DNA from: Acidobacteriota bacterium
Lineage (GTDB): Bacteria; Acidobacteriota; Vicinamibacteria; Vicinamibacterales; Vicinamibacteraceae
Assembly (NCBI GenBank): GCA_023429845.1
Contig: JAEZCY010000306.1
Location: forward strand, 1-40,338
Direction of reading: 5' to 3'
DNA: 40,338 nucleotides
Part shown: positions 1 through 7,287 of the stretch, piece after piece
Layout of the letters: every line of letters starts with the position of its first letter
Numbering within the stretch: position 1 is the stretch's first letter
Notes under the pieces: generated by a model
The model's input: the letters and a program-made list of their open reading frames with translations, nothing else
The model's database searches: none
What the model was told of the DNA's origin: nothing
Program-made: the position numbers and the translations under genes

Positions 1-1
1 G

Positions 2-382
2 CCCGGCACGACGCTGAGCCTGACGGTGGCGCGCAACCGGGGGTTCGTGACGGTCCCCGTTGCCGTCCGCGAGCGGCCGAGCCCGCCGGGCACCACGAGC
101 GACGGCGGCAGCGGCACCTCGCCAGCATCGGCCGAGCGCCTGCTGGGCGTGACGTTTCGCGCGGTGCCCGGAAGTGGGAGCGAAGTGATCCGCGTACAAC
201 CGGGGTCGGCGGCCGATGCGGCGGGGCTGGTCGCGGGCGACCTCGTGGTCAGTGTCGGTCCGTCCCGCACGCCCTCGCCCGGTGACATCTCCAAGGCGTT
301 CGACGCTGCCCCGACGGGCGGCGCCGTGTTTCTCTCGGTGGAACGCGAAGGCCAGCCTCGGCTGGTGGCCCTGCAGCGATGA
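2..382 (+). CDS. PDZ-domain protein, C-terminal fragment (HtrA/DegQ-like?)
   Basis: The gene enters from the left edge, so only its last ~126 residues are visible. The first ~20 (PGTTLSLTVAR...VTVPVAV) look like the last strands of one PDZ domain. A Gly/Ser/Pro-rich linker follows, then a second, complete PDZ domain (LLGVTFR...; VQPGSAADAAGLVAGDLVVSVG; ...VFLSVEREGQ). Paired C-terminal PDZ domains are typical of periplasmic HtrA/Deg serine proteases, but the protease domain would lie upstream and is not seen, so the family is inferred. The stop overlaps the next start as ATGA, which suggests co-transcription with the two antiporter genes downstream. Confidence 0.75.
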   Translation, partial: PGTTLSLTVARNRGFVTVPVAVRERPSPPGTTSDGGSGTSPASAERLLGVTFRAVPGSGSEVIRVQPGSAADAAGLVAGDLVVSVGPSRTPSPGDISKAFDAAPTGGAVFLSVEREGQPRLVALQR

Positions 383-1563
383 GCGCCCGTGACGACTGGC
401 GGGAAGTAGGCGGCGTCGACGCCCTCGACTCCGCCCTGAAGCGACCGTCCGGCACCGCGACGTCCTGGCTGCATGCGCTGCGCACACGCGCCGCGTTGGG
501 CCTGGCTCCGGCCGTCGCACCCGCCGTGCTCTTCGTGCCCATCGGGGCCATGCTCGGGCCGTCGTTTGCCAACGTGCTCACACCGACCGCGCTCGGGTAC
601 CTCGACGCGGTGGTCACGGTGGCCCTGGCAGTGCTCGGCATCTTCGTCGGGCTCGCGCTGGATCTGCGTGGGGCGCGCGACGCCCGGCTGTTTGCGGCCG
701 CGGGGGTCGAGGCCGTCACGACGATCGTGCTGGTGAGCGGGGCGTTCTGGTACCTGCTCAGCGCCTGGCACATCCCATTCACGCATCCGGCCGGGCTCGT
801 GGCGATTGCGCTCGGGCTCTGTGCCGCCGCGTCGTCGGCCGCGGGCGGAGACGATCGCTTCGACGCGCACGGCGAGGCGGTCCGTATCGCCGACATGGAC
901 GACGTGCTGCCCGTGGTCGTGAGCGGCGTGCTCGTGGTGATGCTGGGGGCCCTGGAGCCGATGCCGCTGTGGCTGGCGACGGGCTGGCTGTTCCGCACCG
1001 TGATGCTCGGCATCGCCATCGGCACGGCCGGCTGGCTGCTGTTCGAGCGCGCGCACACGCGCGCGGAACGGAACGTCTTCATCGCCGGCACGGCCGCGCT
1101 CATCGGCGGCACGTCGGCATTCCTGGGGCTCTCGCCTCTGCTGGCGGGCCTCACCGCGGGGTTCCTGTGGGTGGTGATGCCCGGCGACGCCGACCGCGTC
1201 GTGGGTGAGGATCTCCAGCGCGTGCAGCATCCGCTGATCGTGGTGCTCCTGATCGTGGCGGGTGCCTCGTGCCAGTTCTCGCTCGAGGCCGTCTGGATCG
1301 CGGCACCCCTGGTGCTCTTCCGGCTGGCTGCCAAGCTGGCCGGGGGCTGGCTCGCCACCCGCCTGCAGGGGCATGTCAGTGCGGGGGAGCTCGGCACGCA
1401 CCTCATCGCACCCGGCCTGCTCGGCATCGCCATCGCACTGCACCTGCTCCAGGTGATTCGCACCCCGGCGATGACCGCCGTGCTCACGGCCGTGGTGTTC
1501 GCCACGCTCGTGTCGGAGGCCCTGGCGCTGGCCCTCCGGCGACCAGAGGAGCCGCAGGCATGA
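379..1563 (+). CDS. CPA2-like cation/proton antiporter membrane protein (first of two)
   Basis: A 394-residue polytopic membrane protein with a ~30-residue soluble N-terminus followed by about ten hydrophobic segments (for example LGYLDAVVTVALAVLGIFVGLAL). The overall pattern is that of the sodium/hydrogen exchanger family (Kef/Nha-like CPA2 fold). An acidic stretch, IADMDDVLPVV near residue 175, sits where these antiporters carry their ion-binding aspartates. It lacks the TrkA-N (RCK) tail of full KefB/KefC proteins. The ATG overlaps the stop of the PDZ gene, and its own TGA overlaps the ATG of the second antiporter. Substrate ion cannot be told from sequence. The family call is good; exact function is open. 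Confidence 0.7.
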   Translation: MSARDDWREVGGVDALDSALKRPSGTATSWLHALRTRAALGLAPAVAPAVLFVPIGAMLGPSFANVLTPTALGYLDAVVTVALAVLGIFVGLALDLRGARDARLFAAAGVEAVTTIVLVSGAFWYLLSAWHIPFTHPAGLVAIALGLCAAASSAAGGDDRFDAHGEAVRIADMDDVLPVVVSGVLVVMLGALEPMPLWLATGWLFRTVMLGIAIGTAGWLLFERAHTRAERNVFIAGTAALIGGTSAFLGLSPLLAGLTAGFLWVVMPGDADRVVGEDLQRVQHPLIVVLLIVAGASCQFSLEAVWIAAPLVLFRLAAKLAGGWLATRLQGHVSAGELGTHLIAPGLLGIAIALHLLQVIRTPAMTAVLTAVVFATLVSEALALALRRPEEPQA

Positions 1564-2897
1564 TTCGCTTACTCGCGCTGGTCATCATCCTCACCACGGC
1601 GGCGGTCGTCACGCGCGTGGACGAGACCATCGGACGCGCCGGTTCCGGGACGGCGCTTGCGGTGGGCTTTGCACTCATCGCGGCAGCGCTGACGGGCGAG
1701 CTGTTCGAGCGCTTCCGGTTGCCTCGCATCTCCGGCTACCTGTTCTTCGGCATCGCCTGCGGACCTTACGCCACGGCAATCCTGACGCCGTCGATGGCCC
1801 GCGAACTCCAGGTGGTCAACGGCGTGGCCATCGCGTTGATCGCCTTCATCGCCGGCCTGGAGATCAACTTCACGCGGCTCCGGCCGCAACTGCGCGCCAT
1901 GCTGACGATGGGCGGCGTGATGATCGCGCTGATGTGGGTGACGCTCACCCTGCTGTTCTTCGCGACCTGGTCGTGGCTGCCCATTGCGCCGGAGGTGACT
2001 GGCCCGGCTCGACTGACGCTGGCCGCGCTGCTTGCGACGGTGACCGTCAGCTTCTCGCCCACCGTGAGCATCGCCGTGATCACCGAGAGTCGCGCGCGCG
2101 GGCCCTTGTCGGAACTCGTGCTCGCGCTCGTCGTGCTGGCCGACCTGATGCTCATCCTGCTCTTCACGCTGTCGATGGAGAGCGTGCGGTTCGTCACCGG
2201 CGTCGGGCAAGCCGGCCATGGCATCCTCTCCGGCCTCGCCTGGGAGATCTTCGGGTCCTTCGCATTCGGGGGGATCGTCGGCGCCTGCTTCGCCTTCTAC
2301 CTGCGCTACGTCGGCCGCGAGCTCACGGTGATGCTGCTGGGTGTCAGCGTGCTCCTGAGCCAGGTCGGAGCGGCGCTGCACTTCGAGCCGCTGCTCGCGG
2401 CGCTCGGCGCCGGTCTGGTCGTGGAGAACGTGGCGCCGCCCGAGGGCGATGCGCTGCGGCACGCGGTGGAGCGTGGGGCGCTGCCGGTGCTGGTGCTGTT
2501 CTTCGCGGCGGCAGGCGCCAACCTGCACCTCGGGGCCCTCGCAGCCGTCGGCGGACTGGCGGTCGGGATCTCGGCCCTGCGGATGGTGTTGATCCGGATC
2601 ACGGCGACGGTGGGATCGCGCATCGCCGGACTGCACGGACAGGCCCCGGCCCTCGCCTGGCGTGGTCTGGTCTCTCAGGCGGGCGTGACGCTCGGCCTCG
2701 CCATCCTCATCAACGCCGAGTTCCCCGACTGGGGCGGACGGATGTACGCGCTGATCGTCTCGATGATCGCGCTGCACGAGACCATCGGCCCGATCCTGTT
2801 CCGCAGTGCGCTGGAACGGGCGGGCGAAGTGGGCCGTCTCGACGTGAACGAGGCGCCTCGCGACGAAAGCCTCGAAGCCGCGCCAGCGCCTAGCTGA
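1560..2897 (+). CDS. CPA2-family cation/proton antiporter (second of two)
   Basis: A 445-residue Na+/H+ exchanger-type protein with about 12 membrane segments. ELFERFRLPRISGYLFFGIACGP near residue 40 is the typical CPA2 opening motif, and VNGVAIALIAFIAGLEINFTRLRP is the second family signature. SPTVSIAVITESRARGPLSELVLALVVLADLM is the core ion-pathway region, with an acidic residue in LAD. The start ATG at 1560 overlaps the preceding stop, so I use it rather than an earlier start inside the upstream gene. The last 8 bases overlap, tail to tail, the iscA-like gene on the other strand. The two adjacent antiporters are only distantly alike, which raises the possibility of a two-subunit transporter (inference). 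Confidence 0.8.
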   Translation: MIRLLALVIILTTAAVVTRVDETIGRAGSGTALAVGFALIAAALTGELFERFRLPRISGYLFFGIACGPYATAILTPSMARELQVVNGVAIALIAFIAGLEINFTRLRPQLRAMLTMGGVMIALMWVTLTLLFFATWSWLPIAPEVTGPARLTLAALLATVTVSFSPTVSIAVITESRARGPLSELVLALVVLADLMLILLFTLSMESVRFVTGVGQAGHGILSGLAWEIFGSFAFGGIVGACFAFYLRYVGRELTVMLLGVSVLLSQVGAALHFEPLLAALGAGLVVENVAPPEGDALRHAVERGALPVLVLFFAAAGANLHLGALAAVGGLAVGISALRMVLIRITATVGSRIAGLHGQAPALAWRGLVSQAGVTLGLAILINAEFPDWGGRMYALIVSMIALHETIGPILFRSALERAGEVGRLDVNEAPRDESLEAAPAPS

Positions 2898-3219
2898 GGG
2901 TGAAGGACGTGCCGCAGCCGCAGGTGCCCTTGGCCTGGGGGTTGTTGACCACGAAGCCCTTGCTGATGAGATTGGTGTCGAAGTCGAGCTGCGTGCCGTC
3001 GAGGAACTTGATGCTCTTCGGGTCCACGTAGACCCGGGAGTCGTCAGGTCCTTCGAAGACCTGGTCCTGCTCGCGGGGTGCGCCTTCCCACGAGAACACG
3101 TAACTCAGGCCGCTGCAGCCCCCGGCCTTCACGCCGACCCGCAGTCCGCCCTGGGGCAGGCCCTGCTTCTCCAGGAGTTTGCGGATCTGCCGACCCGCAT
3201 CGAGGGTGATGTACATCAT
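2890..3219 (-). CDS. IscA/ErpA-type iron-sulfur carrier
   Basis: A 109-residue HesB/IscA-family protein that holds or delivers Fe-S clusters or iron to apoproteins. The three ligand cysteines are present: C35 in VKAGGCSGLSY, and C100 and C102 in KGTCGCGTSF at the C-terminus. Length and the DPKSIKFLDG...NPQAKG block match the A-type carrier family. The chosen ATG at 3219 is followed by a second ATG; extending upstream would add low-complexity residues without homology. It is the last gene of a minus-strand unit regulator - cysteine desulfurase - iscA, 34 bases after the desulfurase stop. No scaffold gene (iscU) lies between them. Confidence 0.9.
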   Translation of the reverse strand: MMYITLDAGRQIRKLLEKQGLPQGGLRVGVKAGGCSGLSYVFSWEGAPREQDQVFEGPDDSRVYVDPKSIKFLDGTQLDFDTNLISKGFVVNNPQAKGTCGCGTSFTLS

Positions 3220-3253
3220 GGCTCTGTAGGGCGACGGCCGTCCGCCGCCTCTC

Positions 3254-4477
3254 TCATGGTAGCGCGGCTCTCTGCTTCCTGAGCGCCGCCACCGTTGCGA
3301 CGACCCGTGCCGCGATCTCGTCCACCTCGGTCTCGGTGACGGTCCGCAGCAGGCCGAAGCGCAGCGAACTCCGCGCCTCCGCCTCCGTGAGGCCGAGGGA
3401 CATGAGCACGTGCGACGGCGCAGCCGACGTGGACGCGCACGCGGCGCCCGGCGACAGGGCAATGCCTGACAGGCCCAGCACCAGGTCACGCCCGGTCAGG
3501 CCGTCGATGCCGACATTGAGGTTGTTCGGCAGGCGCGGGCTCATCGCCCCGCGCAGGTGGACGTCGTCGAGCGCCTCGCTGAGCCGGGCCCAGAGGCGGT
3601 CGCGCAGCGGTGCCACGCGTGCCGCATCGCCAGCGCGCCGCTCACGCGCAAGGCGAGCCGCTTGTCCGAAGCCGACGATGCCCGGCACGTTTGCGGTGCC
3701 GGATCGCAGCCCGCGCTCGTGACCGCCGCCGAGCTGTTGCGCCATGAGCGGCACCTTCGATGCGCGCCGCACGACGAGGGCGCCGACACCCTTCGGCCCA
3801 TACAGCTTGTGCGCCGACAGCGACAGCATGTCGATGCCCGTGGCGGCCATGTCGATCGGGAGCAGGCCCGCGGCCTGCGTGGCATCGGTATGGAAGAACG
3901 CACCAGCCGCGTGCGCCAGCGTCGCGATCGCGGCGATCGGCTGGATGACGCCGATCTCGTTGTTGGCGGTCATCACCGTCACAAGCGTCGTACCAGGCGT
4001 GATCGCCCTGCCCACATCGCCGACGTCGATCAGGCCGCTTGGCTGCACCGGCACGCGCGTGACCCGCACGCCCTCCGACTCGAGACGGGCCACGGGGTCG
4101 AGCACAGCGGGGTGTTCGGTGACGACGGTGACGATGTGGAGATCCGCGGTACGCGGGCGGGCGCCTGGCATCGCGCCGGTCGCGCCTGCCGACGCGGCCG
4201 AGACGTCGCCGTGGATGCTGGCGTCCACGACGCCACGCAGCGCCAGGTTGTTGGCCTCGGTGGCGCCGCTGGTGAAGACAACGTCGCGCAGCTTCGCGCC
4301 GACGAGGTTCGCCACGTGCTGACGCGCCGTCTCCACGGCCTCGTGGGCCTGCCACCCGTATGAATGCTGCTGGCTCGCCGCGTTGCCGAACCGCTCGGTG
4401 AAGAACGGCAGCATCGCCTCGACGACAAGTGGATCGCAGGGCGTGGTCGCGTGCGCGTCGGCGTAGATGGAGGCCAC
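3254..4477 (-). CDS. iscS: Cysteine desulfurase (IscS/NifS family)
   Basis: A 407-residue PLP enzyme that takes sulfur from cysteine to form a protein persulfide for Fe-S clusters and sulfur-containing cofactors. The N-terminus YADAHATTPCDP matches the family opening. H122 (TEHPAVLDP) and the PLP lysine K224 (LSAHKLYGPKG) are present, and the mobile catalytic loop carries C347 (SPGAACASTSAAPSHVL), as in group I (IscS-like) enzymes. Residues ~89-112 form an Ala/Gly-rich insertion not usual for the family. It lies 32 bases downstream of the Rrf2 regulator and just upstream of the IscA-like gene. It may also feed sulfur to the MoeB-rhodanese fusion encoded 3 kb away (inference). Confidence 0.92.
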   Translation of the reverse strand: MASIYADAHATTPCDPLVVEAMLPFFTERFGNAASQQHSYGWQAHEAVETARQHVANLVGAKLRDVVFTSGATEANNLALRGVVDASIHGDVSAASAGATGAMPGARPRTADLHIVTVVTEHPAVLDPVARLESEGVRVTRVPVQPSGLIDVGDVGRAITPGTTLVTVMTANNEIGVIQPIAAIATLAHAAGAFFHTDATQAAGLLPIDMAATGIDMLSLSAHKLYGPKGVGALVVRRASKVPLMAQQLGGGHERGLRSGTANVPGIVGFGQAARLARERRAGDAARVAPLRDRLWARLSEALDDVHLRGAMSPRLPNNLNVGIDGLTGRDLVLGLSGIALSPGAACASTSAAPSHVLMSLGLTEAEARSSLRFGLLRTVTETEVDEIAARVVATVAALRKQRAALP

Positions 4478-4509
4478 CGGGGACCTGGTGCTGCTTGGCG
4501 CCGCCTGTG

Positions 4510-4968
4510 TCAGGCCGTGACGGACGTGCGGCGCGAGAGCGTGACGGGCGCGGTCGGGACGCTCGTCTCGTCAGCGATCTCGGCAAGCGTGAAGCCGGCA
4601 AGCGCCATCAGGATGCGGTCCTTGATGCGCCACAGCGGGTCGCGCACGTTGCACCTGGTGAACTGCTCGCACCCCTGATCGTCGGTCGAGCACGCCGTCA
4701 CGGTGAGCGGGCCGTCCACGGCCTGGATCACATCCGCCACAGAGATCAGCGACGCGGGCCGCCCGAGCTGGTAGCCGCCGCGCGTTCCCTGATGCGAGAC
4801 GAGCAGCCCGCGCCGCACGAGACGCTGCAGTACCTTGGCCATCAGTTCGGCGGGAATGGCGTACTGCTCGGCGATCTCCCTCGCGCTCGCAGCGCCCCTA
4901 TCGCCGTGCAGTGCCAGGTGCTTCATGGCCATCAGGGCGTAGTCGGTCTTCTTCGAGAGGCGGAGCAT
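4510..4968 (-). CDS. Rrf2-family regulator, IscR-like
   Basis: A 152-residue transcription factor. The N-terminal winged helix starts LRLSKKTDYALMAMKHLALH, and the wing GLLVSHQGTRGGYQLGRPA is characteristic of Rrf2 proteins. Three cysteines, C93, C100 and C106 (TACSTDDQGC...RCNVRDPLW), occupy the place of the IscR [2Fe-2S] ligands, so it probably senses Fe-S status. It is the first gene of the unit with iscS and the iscA-like gene, which fits autoregulation. Spacing of the cysteines is CX6CX5C, one residue longer than the first gap in E. coli IscR. The mRNA may be leaderless (see the -10 element just upstream). Confidence 0.9.
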   Translation of the reverse strand: MLRLSKKTDYALMAMKHLALHGDRGAASAREIAEQYAIPAELMAKVLQRLVRRGLLVSHQGTRGGYQLGRPASLISVADVIQAVDGPLTVTACSTDDQGCEQFTRCNVRDPLWRIKDRILMALAGFTLAEIADETSVPTAPVTLSRRTSVTA

Positions 4969-4974
4969 GGGTCC

Positions 4975-4980
4975 ATTCTA
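4975..4980 (-). promoter_or_regulatory. Likely -10 element of the rrf2-iscS-iscA operon (leaderless)
   Basis: On the minus strand TAGAAT (TANNNT pattern) ends 6 bases before the rrf2 ATG, so transcription would begin at or next to the start codon. There is no Shine-Dalgarno sequence and no good -35 box at the expected distance. Confidence 0.5.
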
Positions 4981-5029
4981 GCCCTCGCGGCCCGCTTTCC
5001 CGCGCACGCCCCCACGCCAGCCCTCTGCA

Positions 5030-6163
5030 TCATCGCGCTGTGTCGGCCGCTGCCCCGGGCGCCACCGGGTCCGGCACTCTGTTCTTCACCGCCGGCACCG
5101 TCTTCAGATAGGCGAAGACGGCTTTCAGGTCCGCGTCCGTCATCTGCCCGAACATCTGCCATGGCATTGGCGGGAGCAGCTGTCGGCCGCGCCCCTGGTG
5201 CCGGCCGTTGCGGAGCGAGTCGATGAACTGCTGTTCCGTCCAGCTGCCGATGCCCGTCTCGGAATCGGGCGTGATGTTGGCGGCGAAGCTGATGCCCCAC
5301 GCGCCGGCATACACAGGCTCGAGCGCGAGGACCTGCGCGACGCCCGCCACAGGCGGCATCGGTGGCACCTTCCCGCGCCCGTCGAACCCTGACAGCTGCC
5401 GCGCGTCGTCATAGACCGGCCCCCGGGCGCCCATCGTCATCGGGGTGTGGCAGTCGCCGCAGCCCTTGGCGATAACGAGGTATTTGCCGCGCGCCACCGG
5501 ATCCTCATGGCCTGGCGCCATCGTCATCGCGGTGAGCGCCGGCGGTGCCGGCGGTTCCGGCCCGGGCGCCACCACGGGAGGCGGAACCTTGTTGACGATT
5601 GCCGGAATGGTCTGCAGGTACGCGAACATGGCCGCAAGGTCAGCGTCGGCAAAATGCCGGAACGCCGGCCACGGCATCGGAGGCAGCAGAGGCCGACCGT
5701 TGCCGAGGTGCCGCCCGTTGCGGATGGTGTCGATGAACTGCTGCTCGGTCCAGTTGCCGATCCCGGTCGCCTTGTCGGGGGTCAGGTTCGCGGTATAGCT
5801 GCGCCCCCACGGCCCGGACCACGAAGTCACCGTCGCGCTGGCACTCCCGAGCCAAGGCGGCGCGAGGCCCGGCGGATCCGTGGCCTCGATCTCGGCCGGG
5901 TGCCCCATCAACGCCCGGGTCATATCGGGTTCGGGGCCGTTGTCGCCCATCGCCCACGGCGTGTGGCAGTCGTGACACCCACCCGTGCGGACGAGGTACT
6001 CCCCGTGCGCGACCCGATCGGGCGGCGCGGCTCGAACGCTCCCGGCACCGAGCGTGCTCGACGCGGAGAGGTCGGCGGCGCGATGCGCGATGCTTGCCGC
6101 CGTCAGCACCGCGCATGAGGCGACCGCGACGTGGAGCCTAGTCCTGATGCTTGCGCTGCGCAT
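5030..6163 (-). CDS. Secreted diheme cytochrome c
   Basis: A 377-residue protein with an N-terminal export segment (residues ~8-25) and two similar halves, each a class I-like cytochrome c domain. Heme sites are C63-HDC-H67 (GGCHDCHTPW) and C235-GDC-H239 (KGCGDCHTPM). Both halves share YTANLTPD/FAANITPD, GSWTEQQFID and LLPPMPWPAF/LLPPMPWQMF, where the methionine is a probable axial ligand. A Pro-rich hinge (PPPVVAPGPEPPAPPA) separates them, so the gene arose by internal duplication. The start overlaps the end of the upstream cytochrome gene by 26 bases, which implies coupled translation. It probably carries electrons in the periplasm; donor and acceptor are unknown. Confidence 0.88.
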   Translation of the reverse strand: MRSASIRTRLHVAVASCAVLTAASIAHRAADLSASSTLGAGSVRAAPPDRVAHGEYLVRTGGCHDCHTPWAMGDNGPEPDMTRALMGHPAEIEATDPPGLAPPWLGSASATVTSWSGPWGRSYTANLTPDKATGIGNWTEQQFIDTIRNGRHLGNGRPLLPPMPWPAFRHFADADLAAMFAYLQTIPAIVNKVPPPVVAPGPEPPAPPALTAMTMAPGHEDPVARGKYLVIAKGCGDCHTPMTMGARGPVYDDARQLSGFDGRGKVPPMPPVAGVAQVLALEPVYAGAWGISFAANITPDSETGIGSWTEQQFIDSLRNGRHQGRGRQLLPPMPWQMFGQMTDADLKAVFAYLKTVPAVKNRVPDPVAPGAAADTAR

Positions 6164-7241
6164 GGGTGTCCTCCCGTCTCGGCGACGCAGCTGTCGCCAT
6201 CGGCTTACGTGTGTCGACCGCGATCCAGCGGCGCAGCAAGTTCACGGCGTCCTCGTCGGCGATGCGGGTGCCGAGCGGGGGCATCTGCAGCACGGGGTGT
6301 CGTGAGGCCATGCGGGCGAGGAGCATGCTCGCGTCGGGGTCGCCCGGGGCGATGCGGTCGCGCAGGAAGGGATGCGCGGCGGTCCTGAAGTGGCTCGGCT
6401 GCGCCACGGTCGTGTCGAGCACCGGTACGGAGTGGCTCGCGTGTCTCTCGAACGTGTACTGCAGCACGAAGCCGAGCGAGGCCATCTCGCCCGTGCGCGT
6501 GTGGCACATGCCGCAATTGCCGTGCAGGTAGCCGAGCGCAGCGCGAGCCGCGGGCGTCGCGGCGTCGATGCGGGGCGGCGTCTCGACGAGGGACGCCGGC
6601 AGGTTCCGCACGAGCCGTCGGTCGAGCAGGGTCTGCAGCGTGACGCCCCCCGCCGGCACGGGCTCGGCGTGAGGCGCGAGCGGATCCCGATCGGACGAAA
6701 GTTGCAGCGCGCTTACGCCCAGCAGCCGGGACGGTCCGGCTTCGTGGCAGGCGACGCAGTCGTTGCGGGACGGGATGGCATGCCGGATGCCGTCGCGGAT
6801 CTCGACGCTGTTGAGGATGCCGCGGGCCGGCACGAGCGTCGCGCGGCCGTCGGCACGCCAGGCGTAGCTCGCGTAGCGCCAGCCTTTCGCCGTGCGCTCG
6901 ATCAGCCGCGTCTCGGCAGGCAGTCCGTTGAAACGGAACTCCTTCCACACCTTCGTCCCGACCGGGAACTCCCAGGCATCAGGATTGGTCGCGTCGATCC
7001 ACGAGTGTTCGGGCAGGAACAGCCACCGCGACTTCGCGGCGCCGTCGGTCCAGAGCGGGTACTGCGGCGCGTAGGGCAGGTTCGTCGCCGCCACCGTGCG
7101 CGTGTCCCAGTCGCTGTAGAGGCCGGTATCCCGGAGATCGTCGGCGAGCGGCGGCGCCCCGGGCGCGTCCGTCCGGGCCAGCGGCGCGACGACCAGCCCG
7201 GCCAGGAGCGACACGAGCCAGGCAGCGCGAGCGCGGCACAT
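6138..7241 (-). CDS. Diheme c-type cytochrome-like protein (SO2930/HNE_0200-type)
   Basis: A 367-residue exported protein (signal segment ~8-24) with two heme-binding motifs, CVACH (RNDCVACHEAG) and CGMCH (HGNCGMCHTRTG). The segments DWDTRTVAATNLPYAPQYPLWTDGAAKSRWLFLPE and the C-terminal MPPLGTRIADEDAVNLLRRWI resemble a family of conserved diheme proteins described as HNE_0200/SO_2930-like; I recall this from memory and could not search. A Shine-Dalgarno sequence (TTAGGAG) stands 6-7 bases before the ATG at 7241. It overlaps the downstream cytochrome gene, so the two are likely partners in one electron-transfer step. The substrate is unknown. Confidence 0.8.
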   Translation of the reverse strand: MCRARAAWLVSLLAGLVVAPLARTDAPGAPPLADDLRDTGLYSDWDTRTVAATNLPYAPQYPLWTDGAAKSRWLFLPEHSWIDATNPDAWEFPVGTKVWKEFRFNGLPAETRLIERTAKGWRYASYAWRADGRATLVPARGILNSVEIRDGIRHAIPSRNDCVACHEAGPSRLLGVSALQLSSDRDPLAPHAEPVPAGGVTLQTLLDRRLVRNLPASLVETPPRIDAATPAARAALGYLHGNCGMCHTRTGEMASLGFVLQYTFERHASHSVPVLDTTVAQPSHFRTAAHPFLRDRIAPGDPDASMLLARMASRHPVLQMPPLGTRIADEDAVNLLRRWIAVDTRKPMATAASPRREDTHAQRKHQD

Positions 7242-7287
7242 GCCACTCCTAACGGGCAGGACGTGGGCGAGCGAACGGAAGGGGGTA

